Positions 8,414 to 17,905 of a stretch of DNA of 22,042 bases are shown here, piece by piece. The notes below the pieces were generated by a model. The model was given only the letters and a program-made list of their open reading frames with translations. It had not been told where the DNA came from and did not search any database. This DNA comes from VRUE01 sp036403515 (GTDB lineage Bacteria > Actinomycetota > Thermoleophilia > Solirubrobacterales > 70-9), in NCBI GenBank assembly GCA_036403515.1, contig DASWQV010000041.1:1-22042 (forward strand). The letters are read 5' to 3'. Position 1 is the first letter of the stretch, and each line of letters begins with the position of its first letter. Made by a program: the position numbers and the translations under genes.

Positions 8414-11400
8414 ATGGCGCAAACGGCGACCGTGCAGATCCAGATGCCCGAGATGGGTGAGTCGGTCACCGAGGGCATCGTGCTCGAGTGGCACGTCGCC
8501 GAGGGGGACTTCGTCAACGAGGGCGACACCGTGGTCGAGGTGTCTACGGACAAGGTCGATGCCGAGGTGCCGGCGCCCGCGGATGGCGTCATTACGAAGC
8601 TGCTGGTGGCCGTCGACGACGAGGTTCCCGTTGGGGCTCCGTTGGCAGAGATGGATCCTGGGGAGGGTTCTAGTGCCTCGGCTGCGGGTCCTGTCCCAGA
8701 TGATGGGGGGGCGCTGCGGGCGGGGGCGTCCTCGACCCCCCCATCATCTGCGCCACCCGCAGGTGGGGCGTCTGGGTCCCAGGGTTCCAACGGGGGCGAC
8801 GGAGTTCGGGCGACTCCTGTTGCTCGACGGGTTGCTGAGGCCAATGGCGTCGACCTTGGCTCTGTAGCTGGTTCGGGCCCGGGGTCGAAGGTGACCAAGG
8901 AGGATGTACTGGCCGCTGGTAACGGCTCGGGACCGGCCGCTACGGGTGAGGAGAAGGCGCTGCGGGGGCCGGCCGCGACTCTGGCTCAGCTGATGGATGA
9001 GAGCCGGGAGGTTCCTACCGCTACGTCGTTCCGGTCTGTGGCTGTGGACACGCTGGATGCGAAGCGGAAGGCTCTCAATGGGCTGCTCAAAGAGCGCGGG
9101 ATGAAGGTGTCGTTCACTCATCTGGTTGCTTGGGCGATCGTTCAGGCGGCCGGGGAGCATCCGGTCATGACTCGAGTGTTCGAGCGCAAGGACGGCAAGC
9201 CGTTTGCGGTCGAGAACGGGCCGGTGAATTTGGGAATCGCCGTAGACGTCGAGCGCAAGGACGGGTCGCACAGCCTGATGGTGCCGGCGATCAAGGGGGC
9301 CGACGGGCTCGACTTCGCCCGCTTCCACAGCTACTACGAGGACCTGATCACAAAGACGCGGGAGAACAAGCTCACCGCCGACGATTTCCAGGGCACCAAT
9401 ATTTCGCTGACCAACCCCGGCGGGATCGGCACGGTCGCCTCGGTGCCGCGCCTGATGAGCGGGCAGAGCGCGATCATCGCCACCGGCGCGATCGCCTATC
9501 CGCCGGAGTGGGCGCACGCCACACCGGAACGCTTGCGCCAGCTGGGCGTCTCGAAGACGATGATGCTGACCTCGACCTACGACCATCGGGTCATCCAGGG
9601 GGCCGAGTCCGGGGCCTTCCTGCGCAGCATCGAGCAGTTCCTGCAGGGCGAGAACGACTTCTACGAGGGAGTGGCCACCGACCTCGGCGTCGATGCGGCG
9701 CCGGTCTCCTCCGCCCATCCGGCTTCGGCCTCCGCGCCGCCGCTTGGCGCCCCGGCCACCGCGACGACCGAGCACAGCGTCACCACGACGCAGCCGGACG
9801 AGGAGCTGCTGCAGGCGGTTCAGGCAGCCACCTCGCTGCTCAAGGGCTACCGCACCCACGGGCACCTGGCGGCCCGGCTCGACCCGCTCGGCCGCGAGCC
9901 CAAGGGCGACCCGGCGATTCAACCCGAGAGCCTCAACCTGACGCCGGAGCTGATGGCGCGCGTCCCCGCCTCGATCCTGCGCATCGGCGTCCCCGGCGAG
10001 ACGCTGCTGGAGGCGCTGCCGAGGATGCGCGAGGCCTACTGCGGCACGATCGCCTACCAGTTCGAGCACCTCTCCTCCCATCAGCAGCGCACCTGGCTGC
10101 GCGAGATGGTCGAGACCGGCGCCCACCGCCAGCCGCTAACCGAGGAGGAGAAACGCCGCCTGCTGATGCGACTGATCGACGTCTTCCAGTTCGAGCGCTT
10201 CATCGAGAAGGCCTACCTGGGCCAGAAGATCTTCACGATCGAGGGGCTCGACGCAATTGTGCCGATGCTCGACGAGCTGGTCACCCTCGCCGGCCGCAGT
10301 GGCGCCGAGGAGGTCGTCTTCGGAATGGCGCACCGCGGGCGGCTGGCGGTCCTCGCTCACAACCTCGGCCGCTCGGTCGAGTCGATCCTGGCCGAGTTCG
10401 AGGGCTCCAAGCAGATCGACGCGGTCAAGGCGGTGGCGGGAATCCCGCACGGCGGCACCGGCGACGTCAAGTACCACTACGGCCACCAAGGCATCTACGA
10501 GAACAGCGAGGGCGAGAAGACCGCCGTCCGCCTCTACCCCAACCCGAGCCACCTCGAGTTCGTCAACCCGGTTGTCGAGGGCGCGACGCGCTTCATCCAG
10601 TCCGACATCGAGGGCGCGAAGATCGAGCACAAACCGAAGTGCGCGGTTCCCGTCCTCTTGCACGGCGACGCCGCCTTCCCCGGCCAGGGGGTCGTGGCCG
10701 AGACCCTGAACCTGCAGTCGCTGAAGGGCTACACCACCGGCGGCACGATCCACGTGATCCAGAACAACCAGGTCGGCTTCACCACGGACCCCGAAGACGC
10801 CCGCTCGACTCCCTACGCCGCCGACATGGCAAAGGGGTTCAACGTGCCGATCGTCCACGTCAACGCCGACGACGTCGAGGGATGCTCCTCAGCGGTGCGG
10901 CTGGCGATGGCCTACCGCGAGCGCTGGGGCCGCGACATCGTCATCGACGTGATCGGCTACCGCCGCTACGGCCACAACGAGACCGACGAGCCCGCCTACA
11001 CCCAGCCCCAGATCGCCGCCAAGATCAAGGCCCATCCACCGGTCTCCGAGATCTACGCGGAGAAGCTGATCGAGGAGGGGACGATCGGCCGCGAGGACGT
11101 CGAGGCCGCCGCAAAGCAGCGCCACGACGAGATGTCGGTCTCGCTGAAGGAGCTGCGCCACAAGATGGAGCTGGGCGACTACGAGGACCCGACGGTGACG
11201 ACGACCAGCACCGGCGAGCTCGATCGCAGCGCCAGCCCCCCCGTCGACACGGCGGTGCCGATCGAGCGGCTGCGCGAGCTGAACCAGGCGCTGATCGAGG
11301 TCCCGGAGAGCTTCACGATCCACCGCAAGCTGCGCAAACCGCTCTCAAAGCGGATCGACACGCTGGAGAACGGCGGGGTCGAATTCGGCCACGCCGAGGC

Positions 11401-12415
11401 CCTCGCCTTCGCCTCGCTGCTGACCGAGGGTGTCCACATTCGCCTCACCGGCCAGGACACCGAGCGCGGCACGTTCTCCCACCGCCACCTCGTCCTCCAC
11501 GACGAGAACACCGGCCTCGAGTACTGCCCGATGCAGAACCTCGACGGCGCCGGCGCCCCCTTCGAGCTCTACAACAGCCCGCTTTCGGAGATCGCCTGCC
11601 TCGGCTACGAGTACGGCTACTCCGCCGCAACGCCCGACGCGCTCGTCCTCTGGGAGGCGCAATACGGCGACTTCGCCAATGCCGGCCAGGTGATCATCGA
11701 CAGCTTCATCGTCTCCGGCGAGGCCAAGTGGGGCCAGACCAGCCGCCTCACGCTGCTCCTGCCGCACGGCTACGAGGGGTCGGGCCCCGAGCACTCCAGC
11801 GCCCGCATCGAGCGCTTTCTGGCCCTCGCCGCCGAGGGCAACATCCGCATCGCCTACCCGACCACGGCGGCCCAGTACTTCCACCTGCTGCGCCGCCAGG
11901 CATTGATTCAGAAGCCCCGTCCGCTGATCATCTTCACACCCAAGGGGCTGCTGCGCCTCGATCGCGCCGCCGCCACGCCCCGGCAACTGACCGAGGAACA
12001 CTTCCACTTCATCCTCGACGACCCGAGCGCCGTCGCGCGGCGGGAGAAGGTCGAGCGCCTCGTCCTCTGCACCGGCAAGGTCTACTTCGACATGGACGGC
12101 AGCGAGCGGCGGGAGAAGGCAGAGAACGTCGCGATCGCCCGGGTCGAGCTGCTCTACCCGTTCGCCAGGCAGCAGCTGACCGAGCTGATCGCCTCCTACC
12201 CGAACCTGAAGGAAATCGCCTGGGTCCAGGAGGAGCCACGCAACATGGGCCCCTGGAAGGTGATGTCCCGCCGCCTCCCCGACCTTCTTCCCGAGGGAGT
12301 GGAGCTCGGCTACATCGGCCGCCCGACCCGGGCCAGCCCGGGCGAGGGCTACTCGGTGTCTCATGCGCGAGAGCAGGAACGCATCGTGCTCACGGCTCTC
12401 ACGCCCGGCGCGTAG
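8414..12415 (+). CDS. kgd: 2-oxoglutarate dehydrogenase/decarboxylase, fused E2-E1 with lipoyl domain
   Basis: A 1333-residue multidomain enzyme that decarboxylates 2-oxoglutarate in the TCA cycle and can pass the succinyl group to CoA through its E2 part. In order: a lipoyl domain (residues 2-82, lipoylated lysine K47 in STDKVDAE); an Ala/Gly/Ser/Pro linker (83-130); a peripheral subunit-binding domain (131-169, RATPVARRVAEANGVDL); an E2 acyltransferase core (about 186-430) ending with DHRVIQGAESG (His391, with Gln where normal E2 has Asp, as in mycobacterial Kgd); then E1 (about 455-1333) with RTHGHLAARLDPLG, FGMAHRGRLAVL and the ThDP motif GDAAFPGQG from 751. Mycobacterial Kgd and corynebacterial OdhA lack the lipoyl and binding domains, so the N-terminus is unusual. 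Residues about 80-260 use many T-ending codons, unlike the rest. Confidence 0.93.
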   Translation: MAQTATVQIQMPEMGESVTEGIVLEWHVAEGDFVNEGDTVVEVSTDKVDAEVPAPADGVITKLLVAVDDEVPVGAPLAEMDPGEGSSASAAGPVPDDGGALRAGASSTPPSSAPPAGGASGSQGSNGGDGVRATPVARRVAEANGVDLGSVAGSGPGSKVTKEDVLAAGNGSGPAATGEEKALRGPAATLAQLMDESREVPTATSFRSVAVDTLDAKRKALNGLLKERGMKVSFTHLVAWAIVQAAGEHPVMTRVFERKDGKPFAVENGPVNLGIAVDVERKDGSHSLMVPAIKGADGLDFARFHSYYEDLITKTRENKLTADDFQGTNISLTNPGGIGTVASVPRLMSGQSAIIATGAIAYPPEWAHATPERLRQLGVSKTMMLTSTYDHRVIQGAESGAFLRSIEQFLQGENDFYEGVATDLGVDAAPVSSAHPASASAPPLGAPATATTEHSVTTTQPDEELLQAVQAATSLLKGYRTHGHLAARLDPLGREPKGDPAIQPESLNLTPELMARVPASILRIGVPGETLLEALPRMREAYCGTIAYQFEHLSSHQQRTWLREMVETGAHRQPLTEEEKRRLLMRLIDVFQFERFIEKAYLGQKIFTIEGLDAIVPMLDELVTLAGRSGAEEVVFGMAHRGRLAVLAHNLGRSVESILAEFEGSKQIDAVKAVAGIPHGGTGDVKYHYGHQGIYENSEGEKTAVRLYPNPSHLEFVNPVVEGATRFIQSDIEGAKIEHKPKCAVPVLLHGDAAFPGQGVVAETLNLQSLKGYTTGGTIHVIQNNQVGFTTDPEDARSTPYAADMAKGFNVPIVHVNADDVEGCSSAVRLAMAYRERWGRDIVIDVIGYRRYGHNETDEPAYTQPQIAAKIKAHPPVSEIYAEKLIEEGTIGREDVEAAAKQRHDEMSVSLKELRHKMELGDYEDPTVTTTSTGELDRSASPPVDTAVPIERLRELNQALIEVPESFTIHRKLRKPLSKRIDTLENGGVEFGHAEALAFASLLTEGVHIRLTGQDTERGTFSHRHLVLHDENTGLEYCPMQNLDGAGAPFELYNSPLSEIACLGYEYGYSAATPDALVLWEAQYGDFANAGQVIIDSFIVSGEAKWGQTSRLTLLLPHGYEGSGPEHSSARIERFLALAAEGNIRIAYPTTAAQYFHLLRRQALIQKPRPLIIFTPKGLLRLDRAAATPRQLTEEHFHFILDDPSAVARREKVERLVLCTGKVYFDMDGSERREKAENVAIARVELLYPFARQQLTELIASYPNLKEIAWVQEEPRNMGPWKVMSRRLPDLLPEGVELGYIGRPTRASPGEGYSVSHAREQERIVLTALTPGA
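8697..8750. repeat. inverted repeat inside the kgd linker
   Basis: CAGATGATGGGGGGG (8697-8711) and CCCCCCCATCATCTG (8736-8750) are perfect 15-bp arms around a 24-nt loop. They lie within the linker between the lipoyl and subunit-binding domains, where the encoded protein is low-complexity. The build resembles the intergenic palindromes of this window. Confidence 0.7.
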
Positions 12416-12514
12416 GCGCGGCGGGTCCTGTCATCGAATGGGGCCCACCACCCTTCCGGTCGCTAAAGCGTCCTCAGGGTGGTCCCCCCATTCGATGCCA
12501 CCCGCCGCGCCTAC
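12412..12514. repeat. long inverted repeat at the 3' end of kgd
   Basis: Three nested stems are visible: 12412-12426 with 12500-12514 (15 bp), 12432-12443 with 12486-12497 (12 bp) and 12447-12454 with 12476-12483 (8 bp), with a small CGCT/AGCG hairpin at the tip. The outer arm contains the kgd TAG. It ends 25 nt before the next start codon and just before that gene's -10 box, and probably terminates or protects the kgd transcript. Confidence 0.7.
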
Positions 12515-12527
12515 CCTCGGTCCTGGC

Positions 12528-12533
12528 TATCGT
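12528..12533 (+). promoter_or_regulatory. -10 box of a leaderless promoter
   Basis: TATCGT is followed by exactly 6 nt and then the GTG at 12540, so the transcript would begin at the start codon. No Shine-Dalgarno site is present. Confidence 0.5.
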
Positions 12534-12539
12534 CCAACC

Positions 12540-12878
12540 GTGAGCGTTTTGAGAAAGCCGGTTCCCGGGCCGATGTTCGTCTGGGTCAAGTGGCTCTCCT
12601 GGGCGGAGTTGGGAATCTTCAGCCTGCTGATCTTGTTTTGGCTGATCCCCGGATTCGATACGGCGACGATGTTGTTCGGCTGGGCGCACGGGCTTGGCTT
12701 TGTCGTCCTGTGCATCGTCATCTGGGTTGCCTGTGGGAAGAGAGAGGCTCCCTACACACTGCTTGCGGCGACCCTCACTCCGGTGGGCCCGGTGGGCAGC
12801 GTGATTGGAATCGAGCTCATAGAACGAAAGGGTTGGGGCATTGCGGATTCCCCGCAAAGAGTTGCGGGATCACCGTAG
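12540..12878 (+). CDS. small membrane protein, DUF3817-like
   Basis: A 112-residue protein with three likely membrane helices: about WLSWAELGIFSLLILFWLIPG (residues 18-38), MLFGWAHGLGFVVLCIVIWVA (44-64), and a third around LLAATLTPVGPVGSVIGIELI (75-95). The helix start WAELG and the GWAHGLGFVVL segment look like the DUF3817 family of small actinobacterial integral membrane proteins, whose function is not known. A basic stretch, CGKREAP, follows the second helix. GTG at 12540 was chosen because it follows TATCGT by 6 nt and immediately precedes the soluble N-terminus; upstream codons lie in the kgd palindrome. The end of the gene encodes two overlapping, mutually exclusive hairpins (12841-12868). 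Confidence 0.7.
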   Translation: MSVLRKPVPGPMFVWVKWLSWAELGIFSLLILFWLIPGFDTATMLFGWAHGLGFVVLCIVIWVACGKREAPYTLLAATLTPVGPVGSVIGIELIERKGWGIADSPQRVAGSP

Positions 12879-12894
12879 ATCCGCTCAGACCGGC

Positions 12895-12923
12895 TTGACC
12901 CAAAGGGATCGACGCGGTATAGC
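12895..12923 (+). promoter_or_regulatory. promoter with -35 and -10 and no gene downstream
   Basis: TTGACC (12895-12900), a 17-nt spacer and TATAGC (12918-12923) form the best sigma70-type promoter seen in the window. It reads towards the convergent aconitase gene, with no open frame of note before it. The expected start is near 12930. Confidence 0.45.
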
Positions 12924-12929
12924 TAGAGG

Positions 12930-13068
12930 CTGACTGTTCCTCTGAGCAGTCCCGTTTAGGGGAACGGCCGCGTCGGCATCCCTCCCTGGCTACCGACGCG
13001 CAGGTGCAGTGAGGGTCGCGCGGACCCCCCTGCCTCCCGCGGCCCCCACTGCACCGCCTGCTCGCGGT
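12930..13068 (+). ncRNA. candidate structured non-coding RNA
   Basis: Downstream of the promoter at 12895-12923 lies a run of hairpins: GACTG/CAGTC (12932-12936 with 12947-12951), CCGTT/AACGG (12952-12956 with 12963-12967), CGCGTCGG/CCGACGCG (12969-12976 with 12993-13000), and GGTGCAGTG/CACTGCACC (13003-13011 with 13047-13055) enclosing GGGTC/GACCC. No protein-like frame is present. It does not show the landmarks of tmRNA, SRP RNA or RNase P RNA. It could be an sRNA, a 6S/Ms1-like RNA, or only structured 3'-UTR. Confidence 0.3.
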
Positions 13069-13174
13069 TTCAGACGGCGCCGGGCCGGCGCGATGCGGCG
13101 TCCTCGCGAGTCGAAGTAGCGCTGCTGCTCCGACTCACTGCGTCCTTGCCTCGCTTGGCCCGGCGCCGTCTGAA
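13069..13174. repeat. long inverted repeat after aconitase
   Basis: Positions 13069-13086 and 13157-13174 are perfect 18-bp arms (TTCAGACGGCGCCGGGCC and its complement). Inside, GAGTCG (13108-13113) pairs with CGACTC (13131-13136). On the minus strand the element starts 11 nt after the acnA stop. It may also end any transcript coming from the promoter at 12895, making it a bidirectional terminator. Confidence 0.65.
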
Positions 13175-13185
13175 TTCCACGAGCC

Positions 13186-15981
<2,796 letters not shown>

Positions 15982-15987
15982 AGCTCC

Positions 15988-15993
15988 ATCCTA
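15988..15993 (-). promoter_or_regulatory. -10 box of the leaderless acnA promoter
   Basis: TAGGAT on the minus strand is followed by 6 nt and the GTG start, placing the expected transcription start on the G of GTG. No clear -35 is seen. Confidence 0.55.
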
Positions 15994-16027
15994 GGAGGGC
16001 AGCGCTATCGGCTGCGCCGCGACGCTC

Positions 16028-16128
16028 CGGTCGGTGGGTGGGATGCCTCTCGACCGGGCGGATACTCAAATCGCCGGTCTCATTAGACCGGCGATTGGAC
16101 GGTCGAGAGGCATCCCACCCACCGACCG
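16028..16128. repeat. long two-tier inverted repeat between SDR and acnA
   Basis: Positions 16028-16056 and 16100-16128 are a perfect 29-bp inverted pair, the longest in the window. Within the loop is a second perfect 12-bp stem, AATCGCCGGTCT (16069-16080) with AGACCGGCGATT (16085-16096), closed by a 4-nt loop. On the minus strand it begins 34 nt after the SDR stop and ends 46 nt before the acnA start. It probably terminates the SDR transcript. Confidence 0.75.
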
Positions 16129-16162
16129 ACGCCCCACGGGCTGACGGATCCCCGCTCGACTT

Positions 16163-16963
16163 CTATCGCTTGTCCAGCTGGCCTTCGGCTACGGCGGCTG
16201 CGGCCTTCTGGCCAGCGTCGCCGCTGGCGATCTTGACCGAGAGCGCCGGGGTCGCGAGAGCAAAGTGCGCGAGCGCACGCTGCTGAAACGGCGCGACGGA
16301 TATCTCAACCTTGTTCTGCTCGATCGCCCTTACCACCGCGTCAGCCACCTGCTTTGGCGAGCCCGTGCCCAGGCCGGGTATCGGATCGGCGCCGGAATCC
16401 GCATACATACCGGCTTCGCGGATCGTTCCCGGTGAGACGATCGAGACGCCGATCCCAAGCGGGTCGAGGTCAGTTCGGAGACCGAGAGCGAAGCCCCGCA
16501 GGCCGAACTTGGTCGCGTTGTAGACGGAGGAGAGCGGTGTTGCCGACTTGCCTGAGAGCGAGGCGATGAAGACCATGTGGCCGGAGCCTTTCTTCAGCAT
16601 CGCTGGCTCGACCGCGCGGGCGAGCAGCATCGGCGCCTCGAGGTTGACGCGCAGGGTTCCGGTCAGGCGCTCGCTGCTGTAATCGGGCAGCCGCCCTGTG
16701 CCGGGCAGGCCGGCGTTGGCGACGAGGACGTCGATGTCGCCCGCTTCGGCTGCCAGCTTCTCCGCCGCGCCGGCCTCGGCGAGGTCGGAGGGAATCACCC
16801 TGTGGCCGTCCCCCGGCAGCTCCGCCGCTAGCGCTTCCAGCGCCTCGGCCTTGCGACCGCTGAGGATCAGGGTCGCGCCGCGGGAAGCCAGCGCCTTGGC
16901 CGTCGCCCGGCCGAGACCGCCCGTGGCGCCGGTCAAAAGCGCCGTTTTCCCCGCAAGTTCCAT
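16163..16963 (-). CDS. short-chain dehydrogenase/reductase
   Basis: A 266-residue classical SDR, a cytoplasmic NAD(P)-dependent oxidoreductase. Visible are the cofactor glycine motif TGATGGLG (11-18), NAG (83-85), the active-site region FIASLSG (132-138, serine at 135 or 137) and the catalytic Y148xxxK152 in YNATK. The basic residues after the second strand (SGRK) suggest NADP preference. The substrate is unknown. The ATG at 16963 was chosen over an in-frame TTG at 16975 because it starts right at the first Rossmann strand and TAGCTT lies 10 nt upstream. It is not obviously linked in function to its neighbours; it runs towards acnA but a strong palindrome lies between. Confidence 0.85.
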   Translation of the reverse strand: MELAGKTALLTGATGGLGRATAKALASRGATLILSGRKAEALEALAAELPGDGHRVIPSDLAEAGAAEKLAAEAGDIDVLVANAGLPGTGRLPDYSSERLTGTLRVNLEAPMLLARAVEPAMLKKGSGHMVFIASLSGKSATPLSSVYNATKFGLRGFALGLRTDLDPLGIGVSIVSPGTIREAGMYADSGADPIPGLGTGSPKQVADAVVRAIEQNKVEISVAPFQQRALAHFALATPALSVKIASGDAGQKAAAAVAEGQLDKR

Positions 16964-16973
16964 CGCAGCGCGC

Positions 16974-16979
16974 AAGCTA
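16974..16979 (-). promoter_or_regulatory. -10 box for the SDR gene
   Basis: TAGCTT on the minus strand lies 10 nt before the ATG at 16963, the same spacing as TACACT before kgd. The leader would be only a few nt long. Confidence 0.35.
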
Positions 16980-17069
16980 GCAGCGTTTGCGTCGAAAGGA
17001 GCAGAGCAAGCAAAGTGCGGAAGGCCACAAAATGTTTGTTTTTCATGAGCAAGCGGCCGGTCGATCGTC

Positions 17070-17075
17070 TACACT
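17070..17075 (+). promoter_or_regulatory. -10 box upstream of the riboswitch
   Basis: TACACT on the plus strand, about 20 nt before the conserved riboswitch core begins. No clear -35 hexamer is seen at the usual distance. Confidence 0.4.
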
Positions 17076-17094
17076 GCCGCCGTTCCGAATAACC

Positions 17095-17224
17095 GAAACG
17101 CCGAGTCCCGTGCGCTGCAGGCGCTACGGGAGCGGGGGAACCACGTTTTCGGGGCTAACTCGCCTGAGACAGGCGGGGGCGCAGGCTCCTATAGCGCCAG
17201 CCCGACAGCTAACCCCGTAGGCCG
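17095..17224 (+). promoter_or_regulatory. c-di-AMP riboswitch (ydaO-yuaA type)
   Basis: The leader carries the conserved landmarks of the ydaO-yuaA class: AGCGGGGGAACC (17131-17142), GGGGCTAACT (17151-17160) and the 3' block CCGACAGCTAACCCCGTAGG (17202-17221). Stems are visible as TCCCGT/ACGGGA (17106-17111 with 17126-17131) and CGCCTG-AGA-CAGGCG (17161-17175). By family knowledge these RNAs bind cyclic di-AMP and usually switch the gene off. In actinobacteria they often precede cell-wall hydrolase genes, as here. The Shine-Dalgarno site lies a few nt after the aptamer. Confidence 0.9.
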
Positions 17225-17227
17225 ACG

Positions 17228-17233
17228 AAGGAG
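17228..17233 (+). promoter_or_regulatory. Shine-Dalgarno site deciding a TTG start
   Basis: AAGGAG lies 6 nt before the TTG at 17240. It makes the rare TTG credible and sits just downstream of the riboswitch, where it could be masked or exposed. Confidence 0.65.
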
Positions 17234-17239
17234 ATCGGT

Positions 17240-17794
17240 TTGCGCAAGAACAGCGATAAGTTCAAGCTAGGCATAGCGACAGCAGGGGTGTTCGTCGCTC
17301 TTATCATTACCCCGGCAGCAGCCTCCGCAAACTGCGGTGGTGGCGGCGTCTCGCCCGCCGAAACTGATGTCTGCACTCCCACCGCCAAAGCGCGGCTACT
17401 TCCCAACGGGATGCTGATCCCGCCCAAATCAGCCCCGCTTCAGGTCCAGCAGGTGATCGCGGCGGCGAACAAAATCCGCACGAAGCCCTACGTCTGGGGC
17501 GGTGGCCACGCCCGCTGGTGGGACCGTGGCTATGACTGCTCCGGCTCGGTCAGCTACGCGCTGCACGGCGGTGAATTCCTCGAAAGCCCGCTGCCGTCCG
17601 GCCCGATGGAGAAATGGGGGCTAGCCGGCACGGGGCGCTGGATCACGGTCTACGCCAATGCTGGCCATGCCTACGCGGTGATCGCGGGTGTCCGCTGGGA
17701 CACCTCCGGCGACTCCAGCGGCACCGGTCCTCGCTGGCATACGGACCTGCGGGACAACGTCGGCTACATCGCCCGCCACCCCGAAGGCTTCTAG
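17240..17794 (+). CDS. secreted NlpC/P60-like peptidoglycan hydrolase
   Basis: A 184-residue exported protein. Residues 1-30 are a signal peptide (basic MRKNSDKFK, hydrophobic GIATAGVFVALIITP, likely cut after AAASA). After a Pro-rich spacer the domain shows PYVWGGGH (83-90) and YDCSGSVSYALHG (98-110), with Cys100 as the likely nucleophile, and AGHAYAVIAG (141-150) with His143 as the likely base. This is the NlpC/P60 order, whose members cut peptide bonds in peptidoglycan. Two Cys near the mature N-terminus (32 and 45) may form a disulfide. The TTG start is supported by AAGGAG 6 nt upstream. Control by the preceding c-di-AMP riboswitch ties it to cell-wall and turgor homeostasis. The third catalytic residue is not certain. 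Confidence 0.8.
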   Translation: MRKNSDKFKLGIATAGVFVALIITPAAASANCGGGGVSPAETDVCTPTAKARLLPNGMLIPPKSAPLQVQQVIAAANKIRTKPYVWGGGHARWWDRGYDCSGSVSYALHGGEFLESPLPSGPMEKWGLAGTGRWITVYANAGHAYAVIAGVRWDTSGDSSGTGPRWHTDLRDNVGYIARHPEGF

Positions 17795-17814
17795 TCCGCG
17801 CCTAGGCCGTACTC

Positions 17815-17838
17815 CGCCCCGGCCAACCGGCCGGGGCG
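17815..17838 (+). terminator. rho-independent terminator
   Basis: CGCCCCGGCC and GGCCGGGGCG form a 10-bp stem around AACC, 20 nt after the stop of the NlpC/P60 gene. A short T-containing tail (AGTTTGGCCTTT) follows. Confidence 0.75.
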
Positions 17839-17905
17839 AGTTTGGCCTTTACATCCTCAACCACTCGGATAACGTCAAGGCGTAGCTGCTACGCCCGACA
17901 TCCAT

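Noticed and set aside
9581..9601. Loss of the E2 catalytic Asp (DHRVIQG instead of DHRVxDG) as a defect in kgd
   Set aside because: Mycobacterial Kgd proteins, as I recall them, have the same Gln, so this is normal for the family and not a sign of decay.
9130..12543. 1137-codon open frame on the plus strand in kgd, another frame
   Set aside because: Arg/Pro/Gly-rich translation typical of the +1 shadow of a GC-rich gene; the kgd frame holds every expected motif.
17036..17046. T-rich tract as a terminator for upstream plus-strand transcription
   Set aside because: No stem precedes it, and the upstream gene is on the other strand.
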